A stretch of 64,000 nucleotides of DNA from Streptomyces sp. Ag109_O5-10 (GCF_900105755.1 NZ_FNTQ01000001.1:2604001-2668000); one strand, 5' to 3'. Shown: positions 46,560 through 55,337, counted from the first letter of the stretch. Numbers and translations are program-made. Notes: generated from the letters alone by a model not told the origin.

Positions 46560-46749
46560 CCCCCCATTGTGGCCGCATCCGGTGACCGGGAGGACAGCGC
46601 GTGCCGCACGCGGGCGCCTTAGCGGCTCCTGTCGCCGTATGGAGTGGAATTCCCTTTGTGAGATTCAGGTGAAGATCATGTGATAACACTTCTGTCGGGT
46701 CGGCGGGGATGACCGGCCCGACCGGAAGACATCCTGGGGGGATCTCTCC

Positions 46750-47208
46750 ATGCGCACCAAGTCCATACGCGCCGTGCTGCCCGCGCTCGCGGGCGCCGCG
46801 CTGCTCACCGGCACCGTGTTCAGCACCCCGGCACAGGCGGCCGGGGGCGTGACCATCTACCACGTCTGGTTCGACAGCCCGGGCAGCGACAACCGCTCCA
46901 ACTCCAGCCTCAACGCGGAGTGGGTGCAGATCAAGAACACCGGCGGCTCGGCCGTCTCGCTCAAGGGCTGGGTCCTGAAGGACACGTCCAACCACCGGTA
47001 CGTCTTCAAGAGCGTCAAGATCGGCGCCCACAAGACGATGAAGGTGCACACCGGCCGGGGCACGGACACCGCGTCGGACAAGTACCAGAACCGCCGCGCC
47101 TACGTGTGGAACAACACCAGCGACACGGCGACGCTGACCAAGGCGAGTGGCGCCAAGGTCGACTCCTGCTCCTGGACGACGCGGGACCCGAGCGACAAGT
47201 ACTGCTGA
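46750..47208 (+). CDS. Secreted lamin-tail domain protein
   Basis: 152 residues. Sec signal peptide (MRTKSIRAVLPALAGAALL, cleavage likely after AQA), then a lamin-tail (LTD) beta-fold: LNAEWVQIKNTGGSAVSLKG, W.LKDTSNH and CSWTT. Streptomyces secretes many small LTD proteins whose role is unclear. It diverges from dxr. Confidence 0.88.
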   Translation: MRTKSIRAVLPALAGAALLTGTVFSTPAQAAGGVTIYHVWFDSPGSDNRSNSSLNAEWVQIKNTGGSAVSLKGWVLKDTSNHRYVFKSVKIGAHKTMKVHTGRGTDTASDKYQNRRAYVWNNTSDTATLTKASGAKVDSCSWTTRDPSDKYC

Positions 47209-47234
47209 ATCGCTCCTTCAGCGACCTAACCGAA

Positions 47235-47287
47235 GGGGGCCCCGGTAGACGGGGCCCGATAGAGGGGCCCCGGTGAGAAGGGCCCCC
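47235..47287. terminator. G/C hairpin cluster between convergent genes
   Basis: Several GGGGCCCC blocks; outer arms 47235-47242 (GGGGGCCC) and 47280-47287 pair, and inner blocks can form alternatives. Lies between the lamin-tail gene and the acyl-CoA dehydrogenase gene. Confidence 0.6.
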
Positions 47288-47300
47288 GGGTGGAACGGCC

Positions 47301-49235
47301 TTACTTGAAGGGGCGGCGGACGTTGTCCCGCCGGGACGGCCCGGGGCTCGCGTCCGCGATCCACGGGCCCTCGCCCGACGGGTCGACGATCCCCTGCTCC
47401 AGCCATTCGAAGGAGCCGCCGAGCACGGCCTTGACGACCTTGCGGTCCAGGTCGTCGGTGTTCGACCAGAGCCGGGTGAACAGCTCGTCGACGCGGATGC
47501 GGGCCTGCCGGCAGAACGCGTCGGCGAGCAGGTAGGCCTCGCGGCCGTGGTCGCCCTGGCGGCGCAGCAGCTCGGCGCGTACGCAGGCCGCGCTCATCGC
47601 GAACAGTTCGGCGCCGATGTCCACGACCCGGCCCAGGAAGCCCTGCTTGGTCTCCATCCGGCCCTGCCAGCGGGACATGGCGTAGAAGGTGGAGCGGGCC
47701 AGCTTGCGGGCGTGCCGTTCGACGTAGCGCAGGTGCGGGGCGAGGTCCACGCCGTGTTTGAAGTCGCCGTACGACGTGGGGAGCTGGCCGGGGCCCGCGA
47801 CCAGCTTCGGCAGCCACTTGGCGTAGAAGACGCCCGCGTTGGCGCCCGCCTTCGCCTTGTCCTGGAGGGACTTGTCGGGGTCGATGAGGTCGCCGGCGAC
47901 CGAGAGGTGGGCGTCGACGGCCTCGCGGGCGATCAGCAGGTGCATGATCTCCGTGGAGCCCTCGAAGATGCGGTTGATGCGCAGGTCGCGCAGGAGCTGT
48001 TCGGCGGGGACGGCGCGTTCGCCGCGGGCCGCCAGCGACTCGGCCGTCTCGAAGCCGCGCCCGCCGCGGATCTGGACCAGCTCGTCGGCCATCAGGCAGG
48101 CCATCTCGGAGCCGTAGAGCTTGGCGAGGGCGGCCTCGATACGGATGTCGTTGCGGTTCTCGTCGGCCATCTGGGAGGACAGGTCGACGACCGCCTCCAG
48201 GGCGAAGGTGGTCGCCGCGATGAAGCTGATCTTGGAGCCGACCGCCTCGTGCAGCGCGACCGGCTTGCCCCACTGCTCGCGGGCCGCCGACCATTCGCGG
48301 GCGATCTTCAGGCACCACTTGCCGGCGCCGACGCACATCGCGGGGAGCGAGAGCCGCCCGGTGTTGAGGGTGGTGAGGGCGATCTTGAGGCCCGCGCCCT
48401 CGGGGCCGATGCGGTTGGCGGCCGGGACCCGGACCTGGTGGAAGCGGGTGACGCCGTTCTCGATGCCGCGCAGGCCCATGAAGGCGTTGCGGTTCTCGAC
48501 GGTGATGCCCGGCGAGTCCGCCTCGACCACGAAGGCCGTGATGCCGCCCCTGCTGTTCTCCGACTTGGGGACGCGGGCCATGACGACCAGGAGGTCGGCG
48601 ACCACGCCGTTGGTGGTCCACAGCTTCACCCCGTCGAGGACGTAGTCGTCCCCGTCCGGTACGGCCGTGGTGGCCAGGCGCGCCGGGTCCGAGCCGACGT
48701 CCGGTTCGGTGAGCAGGAACGCCGAGATGTCGGTGCGGGCGCAGCGCGGCAGGAAGGCGTCCTTCTGCTGCTGGGTGCCGAAGATCTTCAGCGGCTGCGG
48801 GACGCCGATCGACTGGTGGGCGGAGAGCAGCGCGCCGACCGCGGGGTTCGCGGAGCCGACCAGGGAGAGGGCCCGGTTGTAGTAGACCTGGGTGAGGCCG
48901 AGGCCTCCGTACTTGGTGTCGATCTTCATGCCGAGGGCGCCGAGTTCCTTCAGACCGGCGATCACCTCGTCGGGGATGCGTGCCTCGCGCTCGATGCGCG
49001 CCGAGTCGATCTTCGTCTCGCAGAACTCGCGCAGCCGGGCCAGGAACTCCTCGCCGCGCTGCACGTCCTCGTCCGCCGGGAGCGGATGCGGGTGGATGAG
49101 GTCGAGCCGGAAGCGCCCGAGGAACAGTTCCTTGGCGAAACTGGGCTTGCGCCAGTCCTGTTCCCGGGCGGCCTCCGCCACCTGGCGGGCCTCCCGCTCG
49201 GTGACGGTGGGTTTCTTGGTGGTGGGGGCGGACAT
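47301..49235 (-). CDS. Acyl-CoA dehydrogenase, long form
   Basis: 644 residues. N-terminal alpha domain, flavin-binding beta domain (ISAFLLTEPDVGSDPARLAT, KLWTTNG) and C-terminal helical domain (IRGGRGFETAE, RDLRINRIFEGSTEIMHLL), plus an extra C-terminal part of about 200 residues as in very-long-chain or FadE-like members. FAD-dependent alpha,beta-dehydrogenation of acyl-CoA. The exact chain-length class is not evident. Confidence 0.93.
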   Translation of the reverse strand: MSAPTTKKPTVTEREARQVAEAAREQDWRKPSFAKELFLGRFRLDLIHPHPLPADEDVQRGEEFLARLREFCETKIDSARIEREARIPDEVIAGLKELGALGMKIDTKYGGLGLTQVYYNRALSLVGSANPAVGALLSAHQSIGVPQPLKIFGTQQQKDAFLPRCARTDISAFLLTEPDVGSDPARLATTAVPDGDDYVLDGVKLWTTNGVVADLLVVMARVPKSENSRGGITAFVVEADSPGITVENRNAFMGLRGIENGVTRFHQVRVPAANRIGPEGAGLKIALTTLNTGRLSLPAMCVGAGKWCLKIAREWSAAREQWGKPVALHEAVGSKISFIAATTFALEAVVDLSSQMADENRNDIRIEAALAKLYGSEMACLMADELVQIRGGRGFETAESLAARGERAVPAEQLLRDLRINRIFEGSTEIMHLLIAREAVDAHLSVAGDLIDPDKSLQDKAKAGANAGVFYAKWLPKLVAGPGQLPTSYGDFKHGVDLAPHLRYVERHARKLARSTFYAMSRWQGRMETKQGFLGRVVDIGAELFAMSAACVRAELLRRQGDHGREAYLLADAFCRQARIRVDELFTRLWSNTDDLDRKVVKAVLGGSFEWLEQGIVDPSGEGPWIADASPGPSRRDNVRRPFK

Positions 49236-49378
49236 TGCGGCTCACCTCGCCACGAAAGGGGTTGTTGGGACCGTTCGTTACCGACCAGTGCTACTGGATC
49301 GTTGGTACCCGAATCGGGCTCCGCCTACCAGCCCTCGCGGTCCGATCGGCTGACGCGGTGAGCGCCCCGACGCGTTTC

Positions 49379-49710
49379 TCAGCCGATGTCGCCGGAGTAC
49401 GGGGTGGTGTCCAGCCGCCCCGAGCCCTTGACGACCTCGGCGCCGGACGCGATGCCGGAGCGGTACTCGTCGTTGCCACCGGCTTGCGGCCGAACCCGGG
49501 GCGGAGTCGTCCCCGACGCACTGGGCGCCGGTGCCCTTTTCCCGCCCCCGGACGTCGTCGCCGAGGTCATACTTGCCGAGCGTCACGGAGTCGCAGGCGG
49601 TGCACTCCCTGCTCGGCTCACCGGCCCGCGCCGCGCCTGCCGCCCGCGGCGGCGGTGAGCGCGACCGAGGCGGCCGGCAGCGTCTTCGGGGTACTGGACG
49701 GGCCGGCCAT
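49379..49710 (-). pseudogene. Remnant of a secreted protein, frame-shifted
   Basis: From the ATG at 49710 a signal-peptide-like start is readable (MAGPSSTPKTLPAASVALTA), broken by a stop after about 30 codons. Coding-like sequence continues in another frame (CDSVTLGKYDLGDDV) and then a third (DEYRSGIASGAEVVKGSGRL, ending in TTPYSGDIG and a stop). The first fragment faintly resembles the start of family-12 glycoside hydrolases, but this is weak. At least two frameshifts mean it is not functional. Confidence 0.5.
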
Positions 49711-49714
49711 TCAC

Positions 49715-49732
49715 TGTCGAAGCGCTTCGACA
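49715..49732. promoter_or_regulatory. Perfect LacI-type operator
   Basis: TGTCGAAGCGCTTCGACA is an 18-bp perfect palindrome with the central CG step typical of LacI-family sites. It lies just upstream of the secreted relic and 105 bp before the lacI-type gene. Confidence 0.8.
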
Positions 49733-49762
49733 CCTATGGACACCCACGCGCACTGAAGCTAC

Positions 49763-49769
49763 TGTCGAA
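49763..49769. promoter_or_regulatory. Operator half-site
   Basis: TGTCGAA matches one half of the flanking palindromes; the second half is absent. Confidence 0.3.
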
Positions 49770-49804
49770 CCACCCTCACTCGCCACCCTGCCGGCAATGC
49801 GCAC

Positions 49805-49822
49805 TGTCGAAGCGCTTCACAA
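49805..49822. promoter_or_regulatory. Second LacI-type operator
   Basis: TGTCGAAGCGCTTCACAA repeats the first 14 bases of the perfect site. It ends about 15 bp before the regulator's ATG, which suggests autorepression. Confidence 0.75.
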
Positions 49823-49837
49823 AACTTGGAGAGCCGG

Positions 49838-50851
49838 ATGGTCACCCTCGCCGAGGTCGCCCAGCACGCCGGAGTCTCGGCGAGCACGGTGAGCTATGTC
49901 CTCAGCGGCAAGCGGTCCATCTCCACCCCCACCCGGCAGCGGGTCGAGCAGAGCATCCGGGAGCTGGGCTACCACCCGAACGCGGGCGCCCGCGCCCTGG
50001 CCAGCAACCGTTCGAACATCATCGCGCTGATGATCCCGCTGCGTACGGACATGTACGTGCCGGTGATGATGGAGATCGCGATCGCGGTGGCCACCACGGC
50101 CCGCGCGCACGGCTACGACGTCCTGCTGCTCACCGGCGAGGAGGGGCCGGACGCGGTGCGCCGGGTCACCGGCAGCGGGCTCGCCGACGCCATGATCCTG
50201 ATGGACGTGGAGCTGGAGGACGAGCGGCTGCCGCTGCTGCGGGAGACCGACCAGCCCTCCGTGCTCATCGGTCTGCCTGCCTCGACCTCCGGCCTGACCT
50301 GCGTCGATCTCGACTTCGGGGCGACCGGCGCGCTGTGCGTGGAGCATCTCGCGAAGCTAGGTCACCGTGACATCGCTGTCATCGGCGAGGCCCCGGCCGT
50401 CTACGAACGGCACACCGGCTTCGCCGAGCGCACCCTGGACGGACTGCGGTCCCGGGCTCGGGAGTTGGGCCTGAGGGTGCTGCACCGGCCGTGCGAGGGC
50501 GGGTACGACGCGATGGCCGCCACGCTGGCCCGGATCTTCGACGAGCGCCCGGGCACCACGGGCCTGGTCGTCCAGAACGAGTCCGCGGTGGAGCCGCTGC
50601 TGGCGCTGCTGCGCCAGCAGGGCCGGGCCGTGCCGGAGGACGTGTCCGTGGTCGCGATCTGCCCGGACCAGGTCGCCGTCCAGGCCTCGGTCCGGCTGAC
50701 CTCGGTCGCCATCCCCGCCCAGGAGATGGGCCGGTACGCCGTGGAGCACCTGGTCGCCAAGCTGGACGGCCGGGGCATCGAGGAAGTCGTGCTGATCGCA
50801 CCCGAGTTGACGGTACGGGCGAGCACGGGACCGGCGCCGGCCGGGTCCTGA
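49838..50851 (+). CDS. LacI-family transcriptional regulator
   Basis: 337 residues from an ATG 6 nt after GGAGAG; a TTG four codons upstream is possible. Helix-turn-helix at the N-terminus (VTLAEVAQHAGVSASTVSYV), hinge helix (NAGARALASNRSNIIAL), and a periplasmic-binding-protein-like sensor domain. The two palindromes just upstream are its likely binding sites. It faces the remains of a carbohydrate gene set and may control the GH95 enzyme, though I found no such site upstream of that gene. Confidence 0.92.
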   Translation: MVTLAEVAQHAGVSASTVSYVLSGKRSISTPTRQRVEQSIRELGYHPNAGARALASNRSNIIALMIPLRTDMYVPVMMEIAIAVATTARAHGYDVLLLTGEEGPDAVRRVTGSGLADAMILMDVELEDERLPLLRETDQPSVLIGLPASTSGLTCVDLDFGATGALCVEHLAKLGHRDIAVIGEAPAVYERHTGFAERTLDGLRSRARELGLRVLHRPCEGGYDAMAATLARIFDERPGTTGLVVQNESAVEPLLALLRQQGRAVPEDVSVVAICPDQVAVQASVRLTSVAIPAQEMGRYAVEHLVAKLDGRGIEEVVLIAPELTVRASTGPAPAGS

Positions 50852-50917
50852 CCCCTTTGCAGCGCCCCGCCCTTCCGGGGCGCCCCCCCTGTCCGCACTC
50901 CTTCAGGAGCACGTGAC

Positions 50918-51204
50918 ATGAATCAGTCCGCCCGCATCCAGTCCGCGGACGACCAGCCCAAGGTCGGCCTCGCGCAGGCGGCCTGGACGGTCGACGACGC
51001 GTACCTTTTCGGCCGCGACCTCCTGGTGGCGCCGGTGCTGACAGCGGGCGCCACGGTCCGCGCGGCGTACGGGCGGGCGCCCGGTGGACGGACGCGTGGA
51101 CGGGCGAGCCGTCCGAGGGCGGCACGGCGGTGACGGTGGACGCGCCGTTGGGCCGTATCCCGCTGTTCCTGCGCGACGGAACGAGGCTACCGGTCGCGGA
51201 GTAG
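50918..51204 (+). pseudogene. Remnant of a GH31 alpha-glycosidase
   Basis: The start (MNQSARIQSADDQPKVGLAQ) runs into VDDAYLFGRDLLVAPVLTAG, which is the C-terminal region of GH31 enzymes. The frame then shifts; in the next frame RWTDAWTGEPSEGG, VTVDAPLGRIPLFLRDGTRL and a stop complete the GH31 beta-sandwich. The catalytic domain is missing, so a large internal deletion plus a frameshift have destroyed the gene. It follows the LacI-type regulator. Confidence 0.8.
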
Positions 51205-51330
51205 TCCGGCCGGATTACGACGGCCCTCGTTACCGGCCGGTTAATGTCTCAACTCGGCCGTGCGGTGAGGCAGTTGGAGCGGGTAATCAGTATCCCCGCC
51301 GACTGTCCCCCCACGAAGGGTTCCGCTGCC

Positions 51331-52518
51331 GTGGCCTTGGACCCGCTCCCCCTCACGCTCGCCGACCTGCTGCTGCGACCCGGCTTCCGCGGCCGCCGCA
51401 CTCCCGACCGTGCCTTCGACCGGCTGTTGGCGGCGGCCGGGCCCGCGGAGGGCGACGAACACTTCACCGACGGCTTCCGCCACCTGCTCCGATGTTGGGC
51501 GGGAGCCGAGCGTCTGACCCCGGTCGGCTGGCTGTCCGCACGCGGGCACGTCGGCCGGCACCTCGCCAACCGCGCCCGGATCCGCCGGCTGCTCGCCGAA
51601 CACCCGGAGATCGAGCGGGAGCCCGTCGAGCGCCCGGTGTTCGTGGTGGGCCTGCCCCGCACCGCCACCACGCTCACCCACGGCATCCTCTCCCTCTCGG
51701 CGGACCATCGCTGCCCGTTGCTGTGGGAGCTGCTCACCCCGGATCTGGAACTTCCGCCGGAGGAGCGGGAGAAGGCGATCACGGCCGCCCGCCGTCTGGT
51801 CGGCGGCATCAACCTCTTCTCCCCGCGCTTCCGGCACATCCACAACCTGCGCCCCGAGGGACCGGAGGAGTGCACCTTCGCGCTGCCGCACACGGTGATG
51901 CCGCTCTCCCAGGCGGTGATCCCCGAGTACCTGCCCTGGCACGAGACCCATGACTTCGGCCCCGACTACCGCTACCTCAAGCAGATCTACCAGGTCCTCC
52001 AGTACGGCCGCCCGCGCCGCCGCTGGGTGCTGAAGTCGCCGCTGCACCTGGAGAACCTGGACGCGCTGCGGGCGGTCTTCCCGGACGCCACGATCGTGTG
52101 GACGCACCGCGATCCGGCCACCGCAGTGGCCTCCTTCTGCAGCCTGGTCGAACACGGCATGGCGGTGAACACCCGCCCCCTCGACCTGGACTGGATCGGC
52201 GCCACCTGGCTGGAGCTCCTGGCGCGCTCGGCCAGCCGCGGCCTCGCCGCCCGCGCCGGCATCCCCCGCGAGTCCCTCGTCGACGTGCCGTACTCCTGGC
52301 TGGGCGCCGACCCGGCCGCGGGCGCCCCGAAGCTCTACGCGGCCGTCGGCGCCCGCTGGACCGAGGCCGACGCGGCCCGCCTCCCGGCCGTCGCCGCCCG
52401 CCCCAGGGGAACCCGCGTACACAGCTACGACCTGGCCCGCTACGGCCTGACCCGGGAAGCGGTCGACGCCGCCTTCGCGGACTACAACGCGCTGCGCGCC
52501 GAGGTCGACCGGGCGTGA
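51331..52518 (+). CDS. Sulfotransferase family protein
   Basis: 395 residues from a GTG about 10 nt after GAAGGG; the frame is open to an ATG at 51244, which has no ribosome site. The PAPS-binding 5' motif is VFVVGLPRTATTLTHGIL and the 3'-phosphate motif is THRDPATAVASFCSLV; WVLKSPLHLENLDAL lies between. Matches the sulfotransferase_3 type found in actinomycetes. The acceptor is unknown. It is intact although its neighbours are decayed. Confidence 0.85.
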   Translation: MALDPLPLTLADLLLRPGFRGRRTPDRAFDRLLAAAGPAEGDEHFTDGFRHLLRCWAGAERLTPVGWLSARGHVGRHLANRARIRRLLAEHPEIEREPVERPVFVVGLPRTATTLTHGILSLSADHRCPLLWELLTPDLELPPEEREKAITAARRLVGGINLFSPRFRHIHNLRPEGPEECTFALPHTVMPLSQAVIPEYLPWHETHDFGPDYRYLKQIYQVLQYGRPRRRWVLKSPLHLENLDALRAVFPDATIVWTHRDPATAVASFCSLVEHGMAVNTRPLDLDWIGATWLELLARSASRGLAARAGIPRESLVDVPYSWLGADPAAGAPKLYAAVGARWTEADAARLPAVAARPRGTRVHSYDLARYGLTREAVDAAFADYNALRAEVDRA

Positions 52519-52564
52519 CGGTGCGCGGGGCGGCCCCGCCGGATCGCGGGACCGCCCCGGTGGC

Positions 52565-52728
52565 TCACCTGCTGCCGACACTCTCGCCGTTGGCGGTGAA
52601 GTCCAGCCCGCCCGACGAGGACGTGATCTCGAAGCACCTTCTCGGAGTTGGGGTACGACTTGATGCCGCCGGTGTCGGAGTGGTTGGCGTTGACGCCCCA
52701 TTCGGTGCCGGAGTTGGCTCACCCGCAC
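52565..52728 (-). pseudogene. Fragment of a secreted carbohydrate-related protein
   Basis: On the minus strand NSGTEWGVNANHSDTGGIKS continues with YPNSEKV, then the frame shifts to EITSSSGGLDFTANGE and ends SVGSR and stop. There is no start. KSYP is reminiscent of family-12 glycoside hydrolases but the match is short. It lies just upstream, on the minus strand, of the other relics. Confidence 0.4.
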
Positions 52729-52763
52729 CTGAGGCTCCGGCGCCGGAGCCTCAGGTGCGGGTG
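52720..52763. terminator. Perfect 44-bp palindrome after the GH95 gene
   Basis: 52720-52741 and 52742-52763 are exact reverse complements with no spacer. It begins 2 nt past the GH95 stop and is probably its terminator. Confidence 0.8.
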
Positions 52764-52765
52764 GG

Positions 52766-54994
52766 CTACCACGTCCCCAGGGTGAGGACGTGGTCTTCTC
52801 CGGCGACGAGGTCGAGCGGCCGACGGCCGGAGGAGGTCCACAGGTCGACGCGGAGGGACCGGTGCGGCGTGAGGACGGCCCGCGCGCCGTCGGGGGTCCA
52901 GGAGAGGTCGAGTTCGGCGCCGAAGCGCGTGCGGATGCCCCGGAGCCGGCCCTCTCCCAGGGCGGCGGGCGGGGCCGGAAGCAGCACGAGCCGGTCCGGG
53001 GTCGACTGGACGAGGGCCTCGATGAGCACGGCGGGCAGGGTGTGTGCGGCGTCGGCGTTGTAGACGTCGCGGTGCGGGTAGTGGGCGCTCATCAGGGAGG
53101 CGTGGAAGAAGTCGCCGGCCAGGACGCGGTCGAGGGCGGCGCCGACCCGGTCGCCGTCGCGCAGGCGGGCCGCGACGAGGGCGTGGTGGAGGTGGCCGTG
53201 GGCCGAGTCGTTCTCGGCGCCGCGCAGTTCGAGGGCGCGGTGGGCGGCGGCAGCGAGCTCCGGGGTGTCGTAGGGGGTGATCTCGTCGAGCGGCCAGACG
53301 CCGTACAGGTGGCTGAGGTGGCGGTGGTCGTAGGTGTCGTCGAGGCCGGGCCAGGCCCATTCGGCCAGTGCGCCGTCGGCGTTGATCCGGTGCGGGGGCA
53401 GCCGGTCGGCGAGGGCGCGCCAGCGGTCGGCGTCCGGCCCCGGGTGGTAGTCGGCCGCGGTGTGCAGCGCGTGCCGGGCGGCGGACAGGTCCATCGCCGC
53501 GTTGACCGTGCCCCAGCTCGCGTTCGCGGGCCGGTTCTCGGGCGAGTAGGAGGGGACGATCACGAGGTGGCCGTCGGCGTCGGTCCGGGTGAGGAAGTCC
53601 TCGTAGAACCGCGCGACTTCGGCCAGCACCGCCGCCGTGCGGGGGTCGCGCTCGCCGCGGGTCTCGTCGTGGTCGACCAGCGGCTTGAGCAGCCAGTCGG
53701 CGCCGGCCGTCCACAGGTGCAGGGGGTATTCGCGGCTGAAGTGGTAAGCCAGCCCGGACTCGCCGTCGCTGTGCGCGGGCGCCACCGCGCCCCGGGCGCC
53801 GAACACCGCGCGGGCGTTCTCCCGCCAGTCGCCGAGCTGGCGCTGCACCAGTGCGGCGCAGGCCTGTGTGACTTCGGGCAGGGCGGCCGCCGCTGCCGAG
53901 GCCGTCTGGAGGTTGACGTTGGCGTCGTTGGTGAACGCCCCCGACCAGGCGGTGTCCCAGTCGCCGGTCCACAGGCCGGTCAGGCGGGGCGGGTTGAGGC
54001 CGGAGGCGGAGAGCAGGTGGTAGCGGCCGGCGGCGAAGAGCCGCTCCAGGAGGGCCGCTTCGGCGGGCCGCTTGACCAACTCTGACCCCGGCAGCGCGCG
54101 TGCGGCCGGGTGGGCGGCCAGGTCGAGGGTGACGCGGGTGTAGGCGGCGCGGTGCGGGACGAGGTGGCGGGCGAGCAGCGCCTCGTACGACTCCTGGTCG
54201 GCGAGCAGGTCGCTCAGTGCGCGTGCCTCGGCGGTCACGTCGAGTTCGCCGGTGTGGCGGCGGACCCGGGTGAGGAGGAGGACGGACGCGGCGCCGGTGA
54301 CGCGGACGCCCGGCGGGACGAGTCCGGTGCTGCCGCCGGTGACGGCGACCAGGGTGACGCCCGTGTAGGCGCGGTCGCTGCCGGGGTAGCGGGCGCGGAG
54401 GCTGAGCAGGGCGCCCTCGGGGGTGCGCAGCGCACCGTGGCCGACGCCCAGGCCGGGCGGGGCGCCGGGGAGCCGGTGGTCGAGGGCGATGTCGAGGGCG
54501 GCGGCGCCGGTGACCTGCTGCACGATCACGTCGTCCGCGCGGGAGACGAAGACCCTGCTGGTCCAGTCGGCGGCGGTGGCGGTGGCCTCGCCGGTGGTGA
54601 AGTCGACGGAGCGGCGGTAGCCGTCGGGCTGGCTGTGCGGCCTGCGCAGCCGGATCTGGAACGCGGGGTGGAAGGGCTGCACCCACTGGAGCGGACGGCC
54701 GTCGGTGAAGCTCTCCGCGGCGGCCCGCTCTCCGGCGAGCAACCTGTCCTGCACCGCGACGAGTTCGGCCGCCAGACGGGGCGGGCGGGCGTGTTCGCCG
54801 CCGTTCGGGCGGACGAGGGTGTGGTGGGTGACGATGACGCGGTCGTCGTCCGGGTCGCCGAACACGAGGGTGCCGTGGTGGCCGTTGCCGCTCAGGAAGG
54901 CGTCCTCCCAGCGGGCGGCGGGGGCCGGTTCCCAGGTGCCGTGGACGGGGCCGGTGGCGGTGTTGACGCGGGTGCCGGTGCCGTCGGTCGTCAT
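52766..54994 (-). CDS. Glycoside hydrolase family 95 (alpha-L-fucosidase type)
   Basis: 742 residues. N-terminal beta-sandwich (WEDAFLSGNGHHGTLVFG), then an (alpha/alpha)6 barrel with FTNDANVNLQTASAA, PSYSPENRPANASWGTVNAA and DDTYDHRHLSHLYGVWP, all hallmarks of GH95. Family members invert alpha-1,2-fucosyl or alpha-L-galactosyl linkages. No signal peptide, so it likely acts inside the cell on imported oligosaccharides. Its ATG overlaps the stop of an upstream gene fragment, showing it was once second in an operon. Confidence 0.92.
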   Translation of the reverse strand: MTTDGTGTRVNTATGPVHGTWEPAPAARWEDAFLSGNGHHGTLVFGDPDDDRVIVTHHTLVRPNGGEHARPPRLAAELVAVQDRLLAGERAAAESFTDGRPLQWVQPFHPAFQIRLRRPHSQPDGYRRSVDFTTGEATATAADWTSRVFVSRADDVIVQQVTGAAALDIALDHRLPGAPPGLGVGHGALRTPEGALLSLRARYPGSDRAYTGVTLVAVTGGSTGLVPPGVRVTGAASVLLLTRVRRHTGELDVTAEARALSDLLADQESYEALLARHLVPHRAAYTRVTLDLAAHPAARALPGSELVKRPAEAALLERLFAAGRYHLLSASGLNPPRLTGLWTGDWDTAWSGAFTNDANVNLQTASAAAAALPEVTQACAALVQRQLGDWRENARAVFGARGAVAPAHSDGESGLAYHFSREYPLHLWTAGADWLLKPLVDHDETRGERDPRTAAVLAEVARFYEDFLTRTDADGHLVIVPSYSPENRPANASWGTVNAAMDLSAARHALHTAADYHPGPDADRWRALADRLPPHRINADGALAEWAWPGLDDTYDHRHLSHLYGVWPLDEITPYDTPELAAAAHRALELRGAENDSAHGHLHHALVAARLRDGDRVGAALDRVLAGDFFHASLMSAHYPHRDVYNADAAHTLPAVLIEALVQSTPDRLVLLPAPPAALGEGRLRGIRTRFGAELDLSWTPDGARAVLTPHRSLRVDLWTSSGRRPLDLVAGEDHVLTLGTW

Positions 54995-55080
54995 GGCTTG
55001 AGCACCGCCACTCCGTGGCGGCCGAGGACGGTCTCGCCGGTGACGGTCGTGCCGGTCAGCAGATCTCGGTGTGTTCCCAT
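54991..55080 (-). pseudogene. C-terminal remnant of a GH42-like beta-galactosidase
   Basis: About 29 residues (DLLTGTTVTGETVLGRHGVAVLKP and stop) match the end of family-42 beta-galactosidases, where a DLLTG...GVAVL pattern closes the C-terminal domain. The TGA overlaps the ATG of the GH95 gene. Nothing of the rest of the enzyme remains. Confidence 0.55.
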
Positions 55081-55170
55081 GAGAGAGATCTTCGCCTCGT
55101 CACGCCGTGATTGAACAGGAACGGCGGCTCGCCCCGGCGGAGCCTTCTCGGAGGGCGCCGGGGGGACTCC

Positions 55171-55275
55171 GACGGCGTGGCCCGGCGGTGGGTTCCGCCG
55201 GTCCTCACCCGCGAGGAGGTGGCCGCCGTCGACCGCCGTCTGATCGAGCTCAGGCAGAGCAGCCAGTTCTGGGAC
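55171..55275 (+). other. Coding-like fragment, unidentified
   Basis: A plus-strand frame (VARRWVPPVLTREEVAAVDR, then RLIELRQSSQFWD) has strong G/C third positions but no convincing start or end. Possibly another gene relic. Its end overlaps the next hairpin. Confidence 0.3.
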
Positions 55276-55322
55276 ACACCACGGCCGGAGCCCCCGCACA
55301 GCGGGCTCCGGCCGTGGTGTGT
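55274..55322 (-). terminator. Terminator of the aldehyde dehydrogenase gene
   Basis: Perfect 20-bp stem (55274-55293 with 55303-55322), 9-nt loop, 15 nt past the stop codon at 55338. Confidence 0.85.
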
Positions 55323-55337
55323 GTGGTCCGTGGCAGG

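Noticed and set aside
54900..55110. LacI operator upstream of the GH95 gene
   Set aside because: No TGTCGAAGCGCTTCGACA-like palindrome found there by eye.
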